Positions 16,670 through 26,850 of a stretch of DNA of 64,000 nt are shown one piece after another; the stretch's first letter is position 1; each line of letters opens with the position of its first letter. The notes under the pieces are model-generated. The model had not been told where the DNA came from and ran no database searches. It worked only from the letters and a program-made list of their open reading frames with translations. The DNA lies in the NCBI RefSeq assembly GCF_012726265.1, contig NZ_JAASAG010000002.1:558001-622000 (forward strand), read 5' to 3'. A program made the translations under genes and the position numbers. This DNA comes from Streptomyces sp. HNM0575 (GTDB lineage: Bacteria > Actinomycetota > Actinomycetes > Streptomycetales > Streptomycetaceae).

Positions 16670-17596
16670 ATGCCGCCCCCCAGCCCGCGAAGCGACGAGA
16701 AGGACGCGGTCCCGCCCACGGCCCTGCCCGCCCACGGTGTGCCCGGAGGGTGCTCCCCCGGGCGGGGTCCGGGAGGGGACATGCCCGCTGCCGCCGTACC
16801 GCAACCGGCCCGGCGGCCGGAGCCGGCGCCCCCGGCCCGGCCGTCGCCGGACTCGTCACCGCCGGTGCAGGCGCCCTCGGCTCCGTCGGCGTCGGAGCCC
16901 TCGTCCCCCGAGCCCTCGTCACCGGAGCCCTCGTCACCGGAGCCGTCGTCACCGGAGCCGTCGTCGTCCGGGCCCTCCTTCCCCGAGCCCTCGTCGTCCG
17001 GGCCCTGGTCGCTGTCCCGGTTCAACTCCGCGTCCCACGAGGCCGCCACCGCACTGCTGCTGCGCTGCTGCGGCTGCGCCGGCTGGGCCGCCCGCATCGC
17101 CGCGTTCCGCCCGTATCCGGACGCCGAGTCGCTGCTGGCCGCCCTCGACGAGGCGAGTTACGACATGACGCCCGAGGACGTGGACGAGGCGCTGGCCTCC
17201 GAGTGGCCGCAGCCGCCCTCCCCCTGGGACGACGGCGCGGACGGGCACACGGACGTCCGGCCGGTTCGCGCCGCCGACCGCCCCGAGCACGACCGCCGCG
17301 AACCCGACCGCGACAGTCACGACCACCCCGGCCGCCGCGTCCGCGAACCCGACCGCGACCGGCGCGGGATCCTCGCCGCGCACACCGCCCTTCGGGCCGC
17401 ACACGCCGCGTACGAGCACCGCTTCGGCCACGTGTTCCTCGTCTGCCTCGACGAATGGGACGAGGGCGAACGGCTCGGCCAGGCCCTCGCGGACGTGCGC
17501 GACCGCCTCGGGAACGACCCGGAAGAGGAACGTCCGATCGTCGCCGAGGAACTGCGCCGCCTCGCCCGCGGCAGGCTGCTGCGAGCCCTGCGCTGA
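16670..17596 (+). CDS. OHCU-decarboxylase-like protein with Pro/Ser repeat N-terminus
   Basis: Residues 1-120 are Pro/Ser/Glu-rich, with tandem EPSSP units (15-bp DNA repeat at about 16905-17005). From about residue 124 the sequence follows the OHCU decarboxylase family of the urate pathway: LSRFNSASHEAATALLLRCC, FRPYPDAESLLAALDEA, AYEHRFGHVFLVCL and LGNDPEEERPIVAEELRRLA. The catalytic His of the AHPRIG motif is missing: the aligned place reads ASEWPQPPS and is followed by an Arg/Asp/His-rich insert. It may therefore not catalyse the uric-acid step. AGGAG lies 3 nt before the ATG, a short spacing. It is divergent from the GH20 gene across 287 bp (16383-16669) in which I see no clear promoter. 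Confidence 0.75.
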   Translation: MPPPSPRSDEKDAVPPTALPAHGVPGGCSPGRGPGGDMPAAAVPQPARRPEPAPPARPSPDSSPPVQAPSAPSASEPSSPEPSSPEPSSPEPSSPEPSSSGPSFPEPSSSGPWSLSRFNSASHEAATALLLRCCGCAGWAARIAAFRPYPDAESLLAALDEASYDMTPEDVDEALASEWPQPPSPWDDGADGHTDVRPVRAADRPEHDRREPDRDSHDHPGRRVREPDRDRRGILAAHTALRAAHAAYEHRFGHVFLVCLDEWDEGERLGQALADVRDRLGNDPEEERPIVAEELRRLARGRLLRALR

Positions 17597-17821
17597 AGCG
17601 GGACCGGTGAGCGGTCCGAAGCTCTCGCCAGCGACTCTTCCCGATCACCCGTGGCTGCCTGATTGATCACATCCGCCCCTCCCGGGACCGATGTGCCGAC
17701 AAAGCGTCGCTACGATGGCCCAGGCCGGTGGTCCGTACCCGGCCGAGCCCGACCGACACCGCTGCACTCTCAGCCGAAGATGGCGGCCGGCTCTGAACAC
17801 GCACCCGGAGGGTTTTTTTCC

Positions 17822-18202
17822 GTGCCGGCTGGAACGCTGTACCGCGGCCGGGAAGGCATGTGGTCCTGGGTGGCTCATCGAGTCACCGGTGTCCTCATCT
17901 TCTTCTTCCTGTTCGTGCACGTGCTGGACACCGCACTGGTCCGCGTCTCGCCAGAGACGTACGACCAGACGGTGGCGATCTACAAGACGCCGATCGTCAA
18001 CCTCATGGAATACGGCCTCGTGGCCGCGGTCCTCTTCCACGCGCTCAACGGCCTGCGGGTCATCGCCGTGGACTTCTGGTCGAAGGGGCCGAGGTACCAG
18101 AAGCAGATGCTGTGGACCGTGACGGCCGTCTGGGGCGTCCTGATGATCGGCGCCTTCTACCCCGTCCTGCGGCACACCCTGCACACGCTGTTCGGGAGCT
18201 GA
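17822..18202 (+). CDS. sdhC: Succinate dehydrogenase cytochrome b556 subunit
   Basis: This 126-residue, three-helix membrane anchor has the SdhC signature GREGMWSWVAHRVTGVLIFF at its N-terminus and a heme-ligand region VLFHALNGLRVIAVDFW. It binds heme b and quinone with SdhD and carries the SdhAB head of complex II on the cytoplasmic face. The GTG start has GGAGGG 9 nt upstream, across an eight-T tract; a longer open frame to 17663 has no ribosome-binding site. A TACGAT -10-like hexamer lies at 17711-17716. The stop overlaps the sdhD start. Confidence 0.95.
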   Translation: MPAGTLYRGREGMWSWVAHRVTGVLIFFFLFVHVLDTALVRVSPETYDQTVAIYKTPIVNLMEYGLVAAVLFHALNGLRVIAVDFWSKGPRYQKQMLWTVTAVWGVLMIGAFYPVLRHTLHTLFGS

Positions 18203-18696
18203 TGAACATGTCGACCGAGACCGCGAACGCATCCTCGTCCTCCTCGTCCTCCTCTTCCGAGGGCGGCGGCTACAGCGCGGAGAATCCGGCACCGGTGATC
18301 GTGCCGGCCCGCTCCCGTACCACGAGGACGCCGAAGACGACTCGCACCAACTTCGAGCTGTACGGCTGGCTGTTCATGCGGCTGTCCGGAATCGTCCTGG
18401 TCGTGCTGGTCATCGGGCACCTGCTGATCCAGCTCGTGCTCGAAGGCGGCGTCAGCAAGATCAGCTTCGCCTTCGTCGCGGGCCGCTGGGCCTCCCCGTT
18501 CTGGCAGGTCTGGGACCTGATGATGCTGTGGCTCGCGATGCTCCACGGCGCGAACGGTCTGCGGACCGTCATCAACGACTACGCGGAGCGGGACGCGACC
18601 CGCCTGTGGCTGAAGGCGCTGCTGTACACGGCCACCGTCTTCACCGTCCTGCTGGGCACGCTGGTGATCTTCACCTTCGACCCGAACATCCGCTGA
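18202..18696 (+). CDS. sdhD: Succinate dehydrogenase hydrophobic membrane anchor subunit
   Basis: This 164-residue second membrane anchor has three helices and the motif MLHGANGLRTVINDY, the counterpart of the SdhC heme/quinone region. Its cytosolic N-terminus carries a nine-serine tract encoded by TCC/TCG repeats (about 18229-18259), which is unusual for this subunit. The ATG at 18202 shares one base with the sdhC TGA (TGATG); a second ATG at 18208 is possible. Confidence 0.93.
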   Translation: MNMSTETANASSSSSSSSSEGGGYSAENPAPVIVPARSRTTRTPKTTRTNFELYGWLFMRLSGIVLVVLVIGHLLIQLVLEGGVSKISFAFVAGRWASPFWQVWDLMMLWLAMLHGANGLRTVINDYAERDATRLWLKALLYTATVFTVLLGTLVIFTFDPNIR

Positions 18697-18723
18697 CGCA
18701 CGTACGGGGCTGAGGTAACCCAG

Positions 18724-20477
<1,754 letters not shown>

Positions 20478-20478
<1 letters not shown>

Positions 20479-21269
20479 TGAGCACCGCAGTCATGGACGA
20501 GTCGGGCCGGACCGAGGCCGGTTCGGACCCCACGGCGTCGCATCCGGTCACCGTCACCTTCCGGATCCGCCGCTTCAACCCGGAGGTCTCGGCGGACTCC
20601 GCCTGGGAGGACTTCACCCTCGACATCGACCCCAAGGACCGTGTCCTGGACGCGCTCCACCGGATCAAGTGGGAGCAGGACGGGACGCTGACCTTCCGGC
20701 GCTCCTGCGCGCACGGCATCTGCGGCTCGGACGCGATGCGCATCAACGGGCGCAACCGGCTGGCGTGCAAGACGCTGATCAAGGACATAACCGGGATCAA
20801 GGACGGCAGGACCACCAAGCCGATCCTCGTCGAGGCGATAAAGGGCCTCACGGTCCTCAAGGACCTCGTCGTCGACATGGATCCGTTCTTCCAGGCGTAC
20901 CGGGACGTGATGCCGTTCCTGGTCACCAGCGGGAACGAGCCGACGCGCGAGCGGCTCCAGTCCGCCGAGGACCGCGAGCGCTTCGACGACACGACGAAGT
21001 GCATCCTGTGCGCCGCGTGCACGAGTTCGTGCCCGGTCTTCTGGAACGACGGGCAGTACTTCGGCCCGGCGGCCATCGTCAACGCGCACCGCTTCATCTT
21101 CGACAGCCGCGACGAGGCGGGCGAGCAGCGTCTGGAGATCCTCAACGACAAGGACGGCGTGTGGCGTTGCCGCACCACGTTCAACTGCACGGACGCCTGC
21201 CCGCGCGGTATCGAGGTGACGAAGGCGATCCAGGAGGTCAAGCGCGCGCTGATCACCCGCCGCTTCTGA
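20478..21269 (+). CDS. sdhB: Succinate dehydrogenase iron-sulfur subunit
   Basis: This 263-residue protein has the [2Fe-2S] ligands in RRSCAHGICGSDAM and the [4Fe-4S]/[3Fe-4S] ligands in CILCAACTSSCPV and CTDACPRGI. It passes electrons from SdhA to the membrane quinone. The N-terminal extension of about 20 residues before VTVTFRIRRFNP is common in actinomycetes. The ATG overlaps the sdhA stop (TGATGA). A strong terminator follows 166 bp later. Confidence 0.98.
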
Positions 21270-21435
21270 GCTTCGGCTTCGAACGGCGGCTTCTGAGCGC
21301 CGACTTCGGAGCGCCGACTTCGAAAGCGTCTCTCCGAGCGGCGGTCTGCGAGCGGCGTACGCAGCCGGCGCACCCGCCGGACAGGCACGCGGGACACCGC
21401 GCACGCCCGCACGCCCGCTCGTTCGCGCACACGGC

Positions 21436-21462
21436 AGCGCCCGGGGCACCGCCCCGGGCGCT
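21436..21462 (+). terminator. Terminator of sdhCDAB
   Basis: A perfect 12-bp stem (AGCGCCCGGGGC and its complement) with an ACC triloop is followed by TTTGTCGT. The 166 bp between sdhB and this hairpin hold imperfect repeats of GCGCCGACTTCGGA and no gene. Confidence 0.85.
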
Positions 21463-21661
21463 TTGTCGTGCTCGTCACCCGACTCCCGTTCGCCGGGGGC
21501 GATTTCGGGGCACGCTATCGACGCGCGCCGCAACAGGGCGCACCATTCGCATCAGCACGCACCACCGCACCGCTACGCAGCACCGCACCGCTACGCACCA
21601 CCGCACTACTTGCACGTCTGTCCGCACCACTCATCTGCCCATCCCAGCAGAAGGAGTAAGC

Positions 21662-22651
21662 GTGAGACGCACACGACGTATGCGCAGGGGCGCCGGAGCC
21701 CTGCTGGCCGTAGGCGCCCTCCTCGGCCTCGCGCTTCAGACCACGCCCGCGAGTGCCGACTCCGGTGGCGCGGCGGCCGGTTCGGCGATACCGAAGGCCG
21801 CGCAGGAGCGTGCCGCCGGCCAGTGGACCGCCGAGCGGATGCGCGAGGCCACGCCTCTCGACGAACTCACCGGCATCGGCGCCCGAGCGCTCGACCGTGC
21901 CGGTCAAGCGGTGCCCCGCGGCAAGGAGTTGAAGATCCCGCCGCTCGACACCGACGCCGTCACGAAGGCGCTGCCCGAGCCCGGCGGGGCCTGGTCCGGC
22001 GGCGGCGACGTGGTGAACACCACGGGCCGCGTGTTCTTCAAGATGGGCGGCCGTGACGCCTCCTGCTCCGGCGACGCGGTCACCAGCGACAACGGCAGCA
22101 CGGTCATCACCGCGGGCCACTGCGTGAAGTACCAGGGCGCCTGGCACACCGACTGGGTCTTCGTGCCCGGCTACCACGACGGCCAGGCCCCGCACGGGAA
22201 GTGGACGGCGTCGAAGACGCTGACCACCCCGCAGTGGGAGTCGAGCGAGGACATGAACTTCGACGTCGGCGCCGCCGTGGTGAACCCCCTCGACGGCAAG
22301 AAGCTGACGGACGTCGTCGGCGGCCAGGGCCTGTCCTTCAACGCCGACTACAACACCGAGATGTACTCCTTCGGCTTCCCCGCCGCCGACCCGTACGACG
22401 GCGAGAAGCTGATCTATTGCAGCGGCACGACCTTCCAGGACGTGCTGCTCACCAAGGACCACGGCCTCTCGTGCAACATGACGGGCGGCTCCAGCGGCGG
22501 CCCGTGGTTCACGGAGTTCGACGAGGGGACCGGCAAGGGCCTCCAGTCCTCGGTGAACAGCTTCGGCTACACCTTCCTGCCGGACACGATGTTCGGGCCG
22601 TACTTCGGGGAGGACGCGAAGAAGCTGTACGAGACCGCGCAGGCGGGCTGA
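21662..22651 (+). CDS. Secreted trypsin-like serine peptidase (V8/glutamyl-endopeptidase type)
   Basis: This 329-residue exported protease has a signal peptide (RRTRRMRRGAGALLAVGALL, cleavage near ASADS) and a propeptide of about 80 residues. The chymotrypsin-fold domain has catalytic His in STVITAGHCV, Asp in EDMNFDVGAAVV and Ser in MTGGSSGGPW. DASCSG and LSCNM may form a disulfide. AAGGAG lies 5 nt before the GTG; the long open frame upstream is sdhB read in another frame. Between the sdh terminator and this gene are near-repeats of CGCACCGCTACGCA (about 21565-21605), and I see no clear promoter. Confidence 0.92.
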   Translation: MRRTRRMRRGAGALLAVGALLGLALQTTPASADSGGAAAGSAIPKAAQERAAGQWTAERMREATPLDELTGIGARALDRAGQAVPRGKELKIPPLDTDAVTKALPEPGGAWSGGGDVVNTTGRVFFKMGGRDASCSGDAVTSDNGSTVITAGHCVKYQGAWHTDWVFVPGYHDGQAPHGKWTASKTLTTPQWESSEDMNFDVGAAVVNPLDGKKLTDVVGGQGLSFNADYNTEMYSFGFPAADPYDGEKLIYCSGTTFQDVLLTKDHGLSCNMTGGSSGGPWFTEFDEGTGKGLQSSVNSFGYTFLPDTMFGPYFGEDAKKLYETAQAG

Positions 22652-22704
22652 CCCGGACCGTCCGCCGCCGGCGTAAAGGGCAGGGCCGGCGGCACGGTCC
22701 CGGG
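22652..22704. terminator. Bidirectional terminator, protease / transglutaminase
   Basis: GGACCGT-CC-GCCGCCGGC pairs with GCCGGCGGCACGGTCC (about 16 bp with a 2-nt bulge, loop of about 10 nt) directly after the protease stop and between convergent genes. Confidence 0.7.
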
Positions 22705-22762
22705 CGGGCGCCCCTTCACGGCCGCCCGCACCGGCACCGGCACGGTCACCGCTCCCGCACGG

Positions 22763-23716
22763 TCACGTCCCGGACTCCCCGTCCTGCGGCTCGCCGCGCA
22801 GACGTACCTCGCACTCGCCGTCGTAGGACTGGTACGAGGTCACCGTCTCCGGCACCCGCAGGCCGGGGGTGTCCCGGTACAGCGCGCGCACCTCGTCGAA
22901 GTCCGCGGCGACGGTGACGCGCGCCGCCTCGTCGATCACGGCCAGCGCCTCCCGGCCCGCCTCCTTCTCGCCCTCCCGGCCGGCGTCCCCGACGCCCCAG
23001 GCGTCCCAGGGCAGCACCTCGGCCCTGTTGAGGGCGGCGAGATCGCGTACGACGTTGGCGCGCACCATCCACATGCCCATCAGCCCGAGCACGCTGACGC
23101 CGAAGGTCTTCGGGTCGGTCTCGCCGCTGCGGCAGCGGCGCCAGCCCTCCCCGGCGACGATGAAGCGGTCGCGCGGCACGTCGAGCGGGTCGAAGTCCAG
23201 CTCGTACGGGGACTCGATGCGCACGTCCGGCACGAGCTGCGGGTCGCTCAGGACCCAGCCGCGCTCGGGGTGCGCGTACTCGGTGACCCAGTGGTCGTCG
23301 TGGAAGCCCTCGGCGAAGTAGGTGGCGTATCCGCAGCGGATGCGGGCGGGGGTCCCCGAGTGGCGCAGCAGCGCACAGTGCAGCAGGGCGAAGTCGCGGC
23401 AGGTGCCCGCGAAACGGTCGAGGGGGCGGCGGGGTGCGGTCAGCGGTTCGTCGTCGAGCCGGAGGACGATGTCCAGAATGTCGCCCACGTACCGGGTCTC
23501 GGCCTCGGAGCGGTAGCGGGATTCGGGGAGGGCGCAGCCGAACCGGCCGGTCTCCTCACGGTGGATGAGCAAGTGCCGTACGAGAAGGGCCAGTTCATCG
23601 GGACCTTCGGGGAGTCCCGCGAGCCTTTCCGCCCGGCCGGGATCGCTGTGGACGCTCTGCGCTAAATAGAAGTCACGCTCTGCGGGCAGCATGCGCGACA
23701 GGGTGGCGGATCTCAT
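22763..23716 (-). CDS. Transglutaminase-like (protease-fold) protein
   Basis: The transglutaminase-core triad is visible: Cys in FAGTCRDFALLHCALLRHSG (about residue 125), His in FHDDHWVTEY (about 163) and Asp in WVLSDPQL (about 177). Flanking residues (IRCGYATYF, ETRYVGDIL) fit bacterial transglutaminase-like domain proteins of about 300 residues, several of which are peptidases or amide hydrolases of unknown substrate. No signal peptide is seen, so it is probably cytosolic. I start at the ATG at 23716 (MRSATLSRMLPAERDFYL); the open frame runs further upstream through the operator region. It is divergent from the BAAT-type lipoprotein, with a palindrome 7 bp before its start. Confidence 0.83.
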   Translation of the reverse strand: MRSATLSRMLPAERDFYLAQSVHSDPGRAERLAGLPEGPDELALLVRHLLIHREETGRFGCALPESRYRSEAETRYVGDILDIVLRLDDEPLTAPRRPLDRFAGTCRDFALLHCALLRHSGTPARIRCGYATYFAEGFHDDHWVTEYAHPERGWVLSDPQLVPDVRIESPYELDFDPLDVPRDRFIVAGEGWRRCRSGETDPKTFGVSVLGLMGMWMVRANVVRDLAALNRAEVLPWDAWGVGDAGREGEKEAGREALAVIDEAARVTVAADFDEVRALYRDTPGLRVPETVTSYQSYDGECEVRLRGEPQDGESGT

Positions 23717-23722
23717 CCCGGA

Positions 23723-23739
23723 TTTCCACCCGGTGGAAA
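23723..23739. promoter_or_regulatory. Operator-like palindrome between divergent genes
   Basis: TTTCCACCCGGTGGAAA has perfect 7-bp arms around a 3-bp centre. It sits immediately upstream of the transglutaminase start and about 34 bp before the likely start of the lipoprotein gene, a place where a repressor would control both. No regulator gene is adjacent. Confidence 0.5.
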
Positions 23740-23772
23740 CGACCGGTGCTCCGGATCCGCGACGGGGTGCGT

Positions 23773-25155
23773 ATGGTGCCCCGGGTGGGACGCAATCCGA
23801 GGGTGGGACGCAATCCGAAAGCACGCGCCGGCCTCGCCGCACTTGTGATGCTGGCGGTGCCGGCCGCGACGGCGGCATGCTCCGGCGGTGGCGGCCAGGA
23901 CGACGCCCGTAAGCCCGTCGCCGGCCACGGCACCGGTCACGGCACCGGTCACGACACCGGTCACGACCGGGACCACGCGGCGATCCACGTCGACCGCACG
24001 GCCGCCCTCGCCGACCGTGACGTCGGCCTGCGGATCGGCGGCCTCGGCGCGCACGACCGCGTCATGGTCGCCGCGCACGCCGTGGACCAGCGCGGGCAAC
24101 CGTGGCGCTCCCAGGGCGAGTTCACCGCCGACGGCCGCGGGCGCATCGACCTCGGCGAGCAGGCGCCGCGCGGCGGACGCCCGTACGCGAAGGCCGACAG
24201 CAGCGGGCTGCTCGCGACGATGCTGCCCGAGGCCGGTACGGGCGTGAAGAAGATCGGCAGCGGCGACGCCTTCTCGTACCACCCGCCCTCTCCCGCCGAG
24301 AAGCCCACGTACAAGCTGCGGCTGACCGTCGAGAAGAACGGCAAGCAGCTCGCCGACCGCACGATCACCCGGCAGTGGCTCACGGACAAGGTGCGCCACC
24401 GCAAGCTGACCGTCGCGAAGAACCGCATCGACGGCGAGATGTACACACCGCGCGCCGGATCGCGGCGCCAGGCACCCGTCCTCGTCTTCGGCGGCTCCGA
24501 GGGCGGCAACTCCGGTGAGTACGCTGCCGCGTTGCTGGCCTCGCACGGCCATCCCGCCCTGTCGCTCTGCTACTTCCGCTGCGGCGAGGGCTCCGGGCGC
24601 CCGAACGCCATCAACATGATCGACACGGGGTACTTCCTGCGGGCCGCCCGGCTGCTCGCGCACGAGCCTGGCGCGGACCCCGACCGCCTTGCGGTGATGG
24701 GCAATTCGCGTGGCAGCGAGATCGCGCAGCTGCTCGGCCAGCGCCATCCGTCCGTCGTCCGCGACGTCATCGCCTACGCCCCCTCCGACAAGGTCAACGG
24801 GCCCTATCTGGCGGGCGCTTCGGGCCGCGCGGCGTGGGCCGAGCACGGCACACCCATCCCCGCGGGCCCGATCCGGCTGAACCACGTACGCGGCACGGTG
24901 CTGGCGGTGGCCGGCGGCAACGACAAGATGTGGGGCTCGGCTGCGGCGGCCCGGACCATCGCCGCCCAGCGGAACGCCTCCGGCGCGCACCACCACCAGG
25001 TCACCTACGAGAACGCCGGCCACCACGTGAACTGGTTCCCCTACGGCCAGCCGGGCCAGGAGGGCGGCGCCAACGGCCGGATCGTCAGCACGTCCGTCTC
25101 CGACCAGCAGGCCCGCGAGGACGGCTGGGCCCGCGTACTGAAGCTCCTCCGCTAG
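23773..25155 (+). CDS. Acyl-CoA thioesterase / BAAT-family lipoprotein
   Basis: A lipobox VPAATAAC is followed by a His/Gly-rich stretch of HGTGHGTGHDTGHDRDH (about residues 45-62). Next are the acyl-CoA thioester hydrolase/BAAT N-terminal beta domain (AALADRDVGLRIGGLG..) and an alpha/beta-hydrolase BAAT C-terminal domain. The triad is Ser in MGNSRGSEIAQLL, Asp in AGGNDKMWGS and His in ENAGHHVNWFPYG. The family is normally cytosolic and acts on acyl-CoA. Export as a lipoprotein makes that substrate unlikely and suggests another ester or thioester. The open frame extends to GTG 23746; ATG 23773 gives a normal signal peptide with an 18-bp duplicated PRVGRN segment. Confidence 0.85.
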   Translation: MVPRVGRNPRVGRNPKARAGLAALVMLAVPAATAACSGGGGQDDARKPVAGHGTGHGTGHDTGHDRDHAAIHVDRTAALADRDVGLRIGGLGAHDRVMVAAHAVDQRGQPWRSQGEFTADGRGRIDLGEQAPRGGRPYAKADSSGLLATMLPEAGTGVKKIGSGDAFSYHPPSPAEKPTYKLRLTVEKNGKQLADRTITRQWLTDKVRHRKLTVAKNRIDGEMYTPRAGSRRQAPVLVFGGSEGGNSGEYAAALLASHGHPALSLCYFRCGEGSGRPNAINMIDTGYFLRAARLLAHEPGADPDRLAVMGNSRGSEIAQLLGQRHPSVVRDVIAYAPSDKVNGPYLAGASGRAAWAEHGTPIPAGPIRLNHVRGTVLAVAGGNDKMWGSAAAARTIAAQRNASGAHHHQVTYENAGHHVNWFPYGQPGQEGGANGRIVSTSVSDQQAREDGWARVLKLLR

Positions 25156-25268
25156 CGGCGGCCGCGTGGCGCGCAGCGGCTCGCGATGCGGCCGCACGCC
25201 GCGCCACGGCACGGGCCGGGCGAGCGCGCGGTCCCACGGAGCGCGCCCCCGCCCGGAAGTCCCCGCCC

Positions 25269-25296
25269 GGAAGCCCCGTCCCGGGACGGGGCTTCC
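25269..25296. terminator. Bidirectional terminator, BAAT lipoprotein / rocD
   Basis: A 28-base perfect palindrome (arms GGAAGCCCCGTCCC) lies between the convergent stops, 2 bp from the rocD stop codon. Confidence 0.8.
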
Positions 25297-25297
25297 G

Positions 25298-26512
25298 TCA
25301 GGCCTTCAGCACCGCCTCCAGCTGCTCCAGGCCCCAGTCCAGGTCCTCCTTCGTCACCACCAGCGGCGGCGCGATGCGGATCGTCGAGCCGTGGGTGTCC
25401 TTCACCAGCACGCCGCGGGCCATCAGCTTCTCCGACAGCTCCCGGCCCGTACCGTGCGCCGGGTCGATGTCGACGCCCGCCCACAGGCCGCGGCCCCGCA
25501 CCTCCCGTACGGCGTCGCCGCCCGCCAGGACACCCAGCTCGTGGTGCAGGTGCTCGCCCAGCTCCTTCGCGCGCTGCTGGTACTCGCCGGTGCGCAGCAT
25601 CGCGATGACCTCCAGCGCGACGGCGCACGCGAGCGGATTGCCGCCGAAGGTGGACCCGTGCTCGCCCGGCCGGTAGACGCCGAGTACCTCCCGCGAGGAG
25701 ACCACCGCGGAGACGGGCACGACGCCGCCGCCCAGCGCCTTGCCCAGCACGTACATGTCGGGGTGCACGCCCTCGTGCTCGCACGCGAAGTTCGCCCCGG
25801 TACGGCCCAGCCCGGACTGGATCTCGTCCGCGATCAACAGCACGTTGCGGGCGCGCGTCAGCTCCCGCAGGCCCGGCAGATAGCCGGTGGGCGGCATCAG
25901 CACGCCCGCCTCGCCCTGGATCGGCTCGATGAGGACGGCGACGACGTCGTCACCGTGCTCGTCTAGGGCCGCTTCGAGCGCGGCGGAGTCTCCGTAGGGG
26001 ACGACGACGAATCCCGGGGTGTACGGGCCGAAGTCGGCACGCGCCTCGGGGTCGGTGGAGAAGGAGACGATCGTCGTCGTACGCCCGTGGAAGTTGTTGT
26101 CCGCGACGATGATCTTCGCCCGCCCGTCCGGTACGCCCTTGACGCGGTAGCCCCACTTGCGGGCCGTCTTCACGGCCGTCTCGACCGCCTCCGCGCCGGT
26201 GTTCATGGGCAGCACCATCTCCATGCCGCACAGCTCGGCCAGCTGCTCGCAGAAGTCGCCGAAGCGGTCGTGGTAGAAGGCGCGGGAGGTGAGCGTCACC
26301 CGGTCCAGCTGGGCCTTGGCCGCGTCGATCAGCCGCTGGTTGCGGTGCCCGAAGTTGAGCGCCGAGTAGCCGGCGAGCATGTCGAGGTAGTGCCTGCCGT
26401 CGGCGTCCGTGATCCAGGCGCCCTCGGCGGAGGCGACCACGACGGGCAAGGGGTGGTAATTGTGGGCGCTGCGCGCTTCGGAGGCGGCGATCAGCCTTTC
26501 CGAGGTGGACAT
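25298..26512 (-). CDS. rocD: Ornithine aminotransferase
   Basis: This 404-residue class III PLP aminotransferase has NTGAEAVETAVKTARKWGY, NFHGRTTTIVSFS, IEPIQGEAGV, LLIADEIQSGLGRTG (the Asp that contacts PLP nitrogen) and the PLP Lys in YVLGKALGGGVVPVSA. Its sequence fits ornithine 5-aminotransferase (ornithine plus 2-oxoglutarate to glutamate semialdehyde and glutamate) rather than ArgD, including the N-terminal HNYHPLPVVVASAEGAW. It would connect arginine/ornithine breakdown to proline and glutamate. It is monocistronic and divergent from trpS. Confidence 0.95.
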   Translation of the reverse strand: MSTSERLIAASEARSAHNYHPLPVVVASAEGAWITDADGRHYLDMLAGYSALNFGHRNQRLIDAAKAQLDRVTLTSRAFYHDRFGDFCEQLAELCGMEMVLPMNTGAEAVETAVKTARKWGYRVKGVPDGRAKIIVADNNFHGRTTTIVSFSTDPEARADFGPYTPGFVVVPYGDSAALEAALDEHGDDVVAVLIEPIQGEAGVLMPPTGYLPGLRELTRARNVLLIADEIQSGLGRTGANFACEHEGVHPDMYVLGKALGGGVVPVSAVVSSREVLGVYRPGEHGSTFGGNPLACAVALEVIAMLRTGEYQQRAKELGEHLHHELGVLAGGDAVREVRGRGLWAGVDIDPAHGTGRELSEKLMARGVLVKDTHGSTIRIAPPLVVTKEDLDWGLEQLEAVLKA

Positions 26513-26850
26513 CCGGGGTCTCCGTTCGTCTCGTCTGGTCCGCGGCGCCTCCCGCTGCGTCCCGCACGTCCCCGCGCGTTCACGTCGTCCCGTGGCGGAG
26601 CGGAAGGCTGCCTCTTTCTATCGTCCACCCGGCGACCCGGGAAGAAACTTTGCTGCCGATGCGGGGCTGCGACGGGAGCACGTCCCGTGGGCCCCGGCAC
26701 GCCGACGGCCGGCACGGACGCGGGCGGGGCGCCGATCCGGCGCACGCGTACGCGGGCACCGCGCGGAGGCTGCGCGCGGGGCCGACACGGTGCCTCAGCT
26801 CACTGCACAACTGTGCACGCCGGGCCACAGGGACCTGAGACAATGGGCGC
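26513..26850. other. Divergent promoter region rocD / trpS
   Basis: These 338 bp contain no supported gene. Near the trpS side, TGCACAACTGTGCA (26804-26817) is an inverted repeat with perfect 6-bp arms around 2 bp, 33 bp upstream of the trpS ATG. No T-box or trp leader features are visible. Confidence 0.45.

Noticed and set aside
20669..21661. In-frame N-terminal extension of the secreted protease
   Set aside because: The extension is sdhB and its terminator read in another frame; GTG 21662 has AAGGAG and a normal signal peptide.
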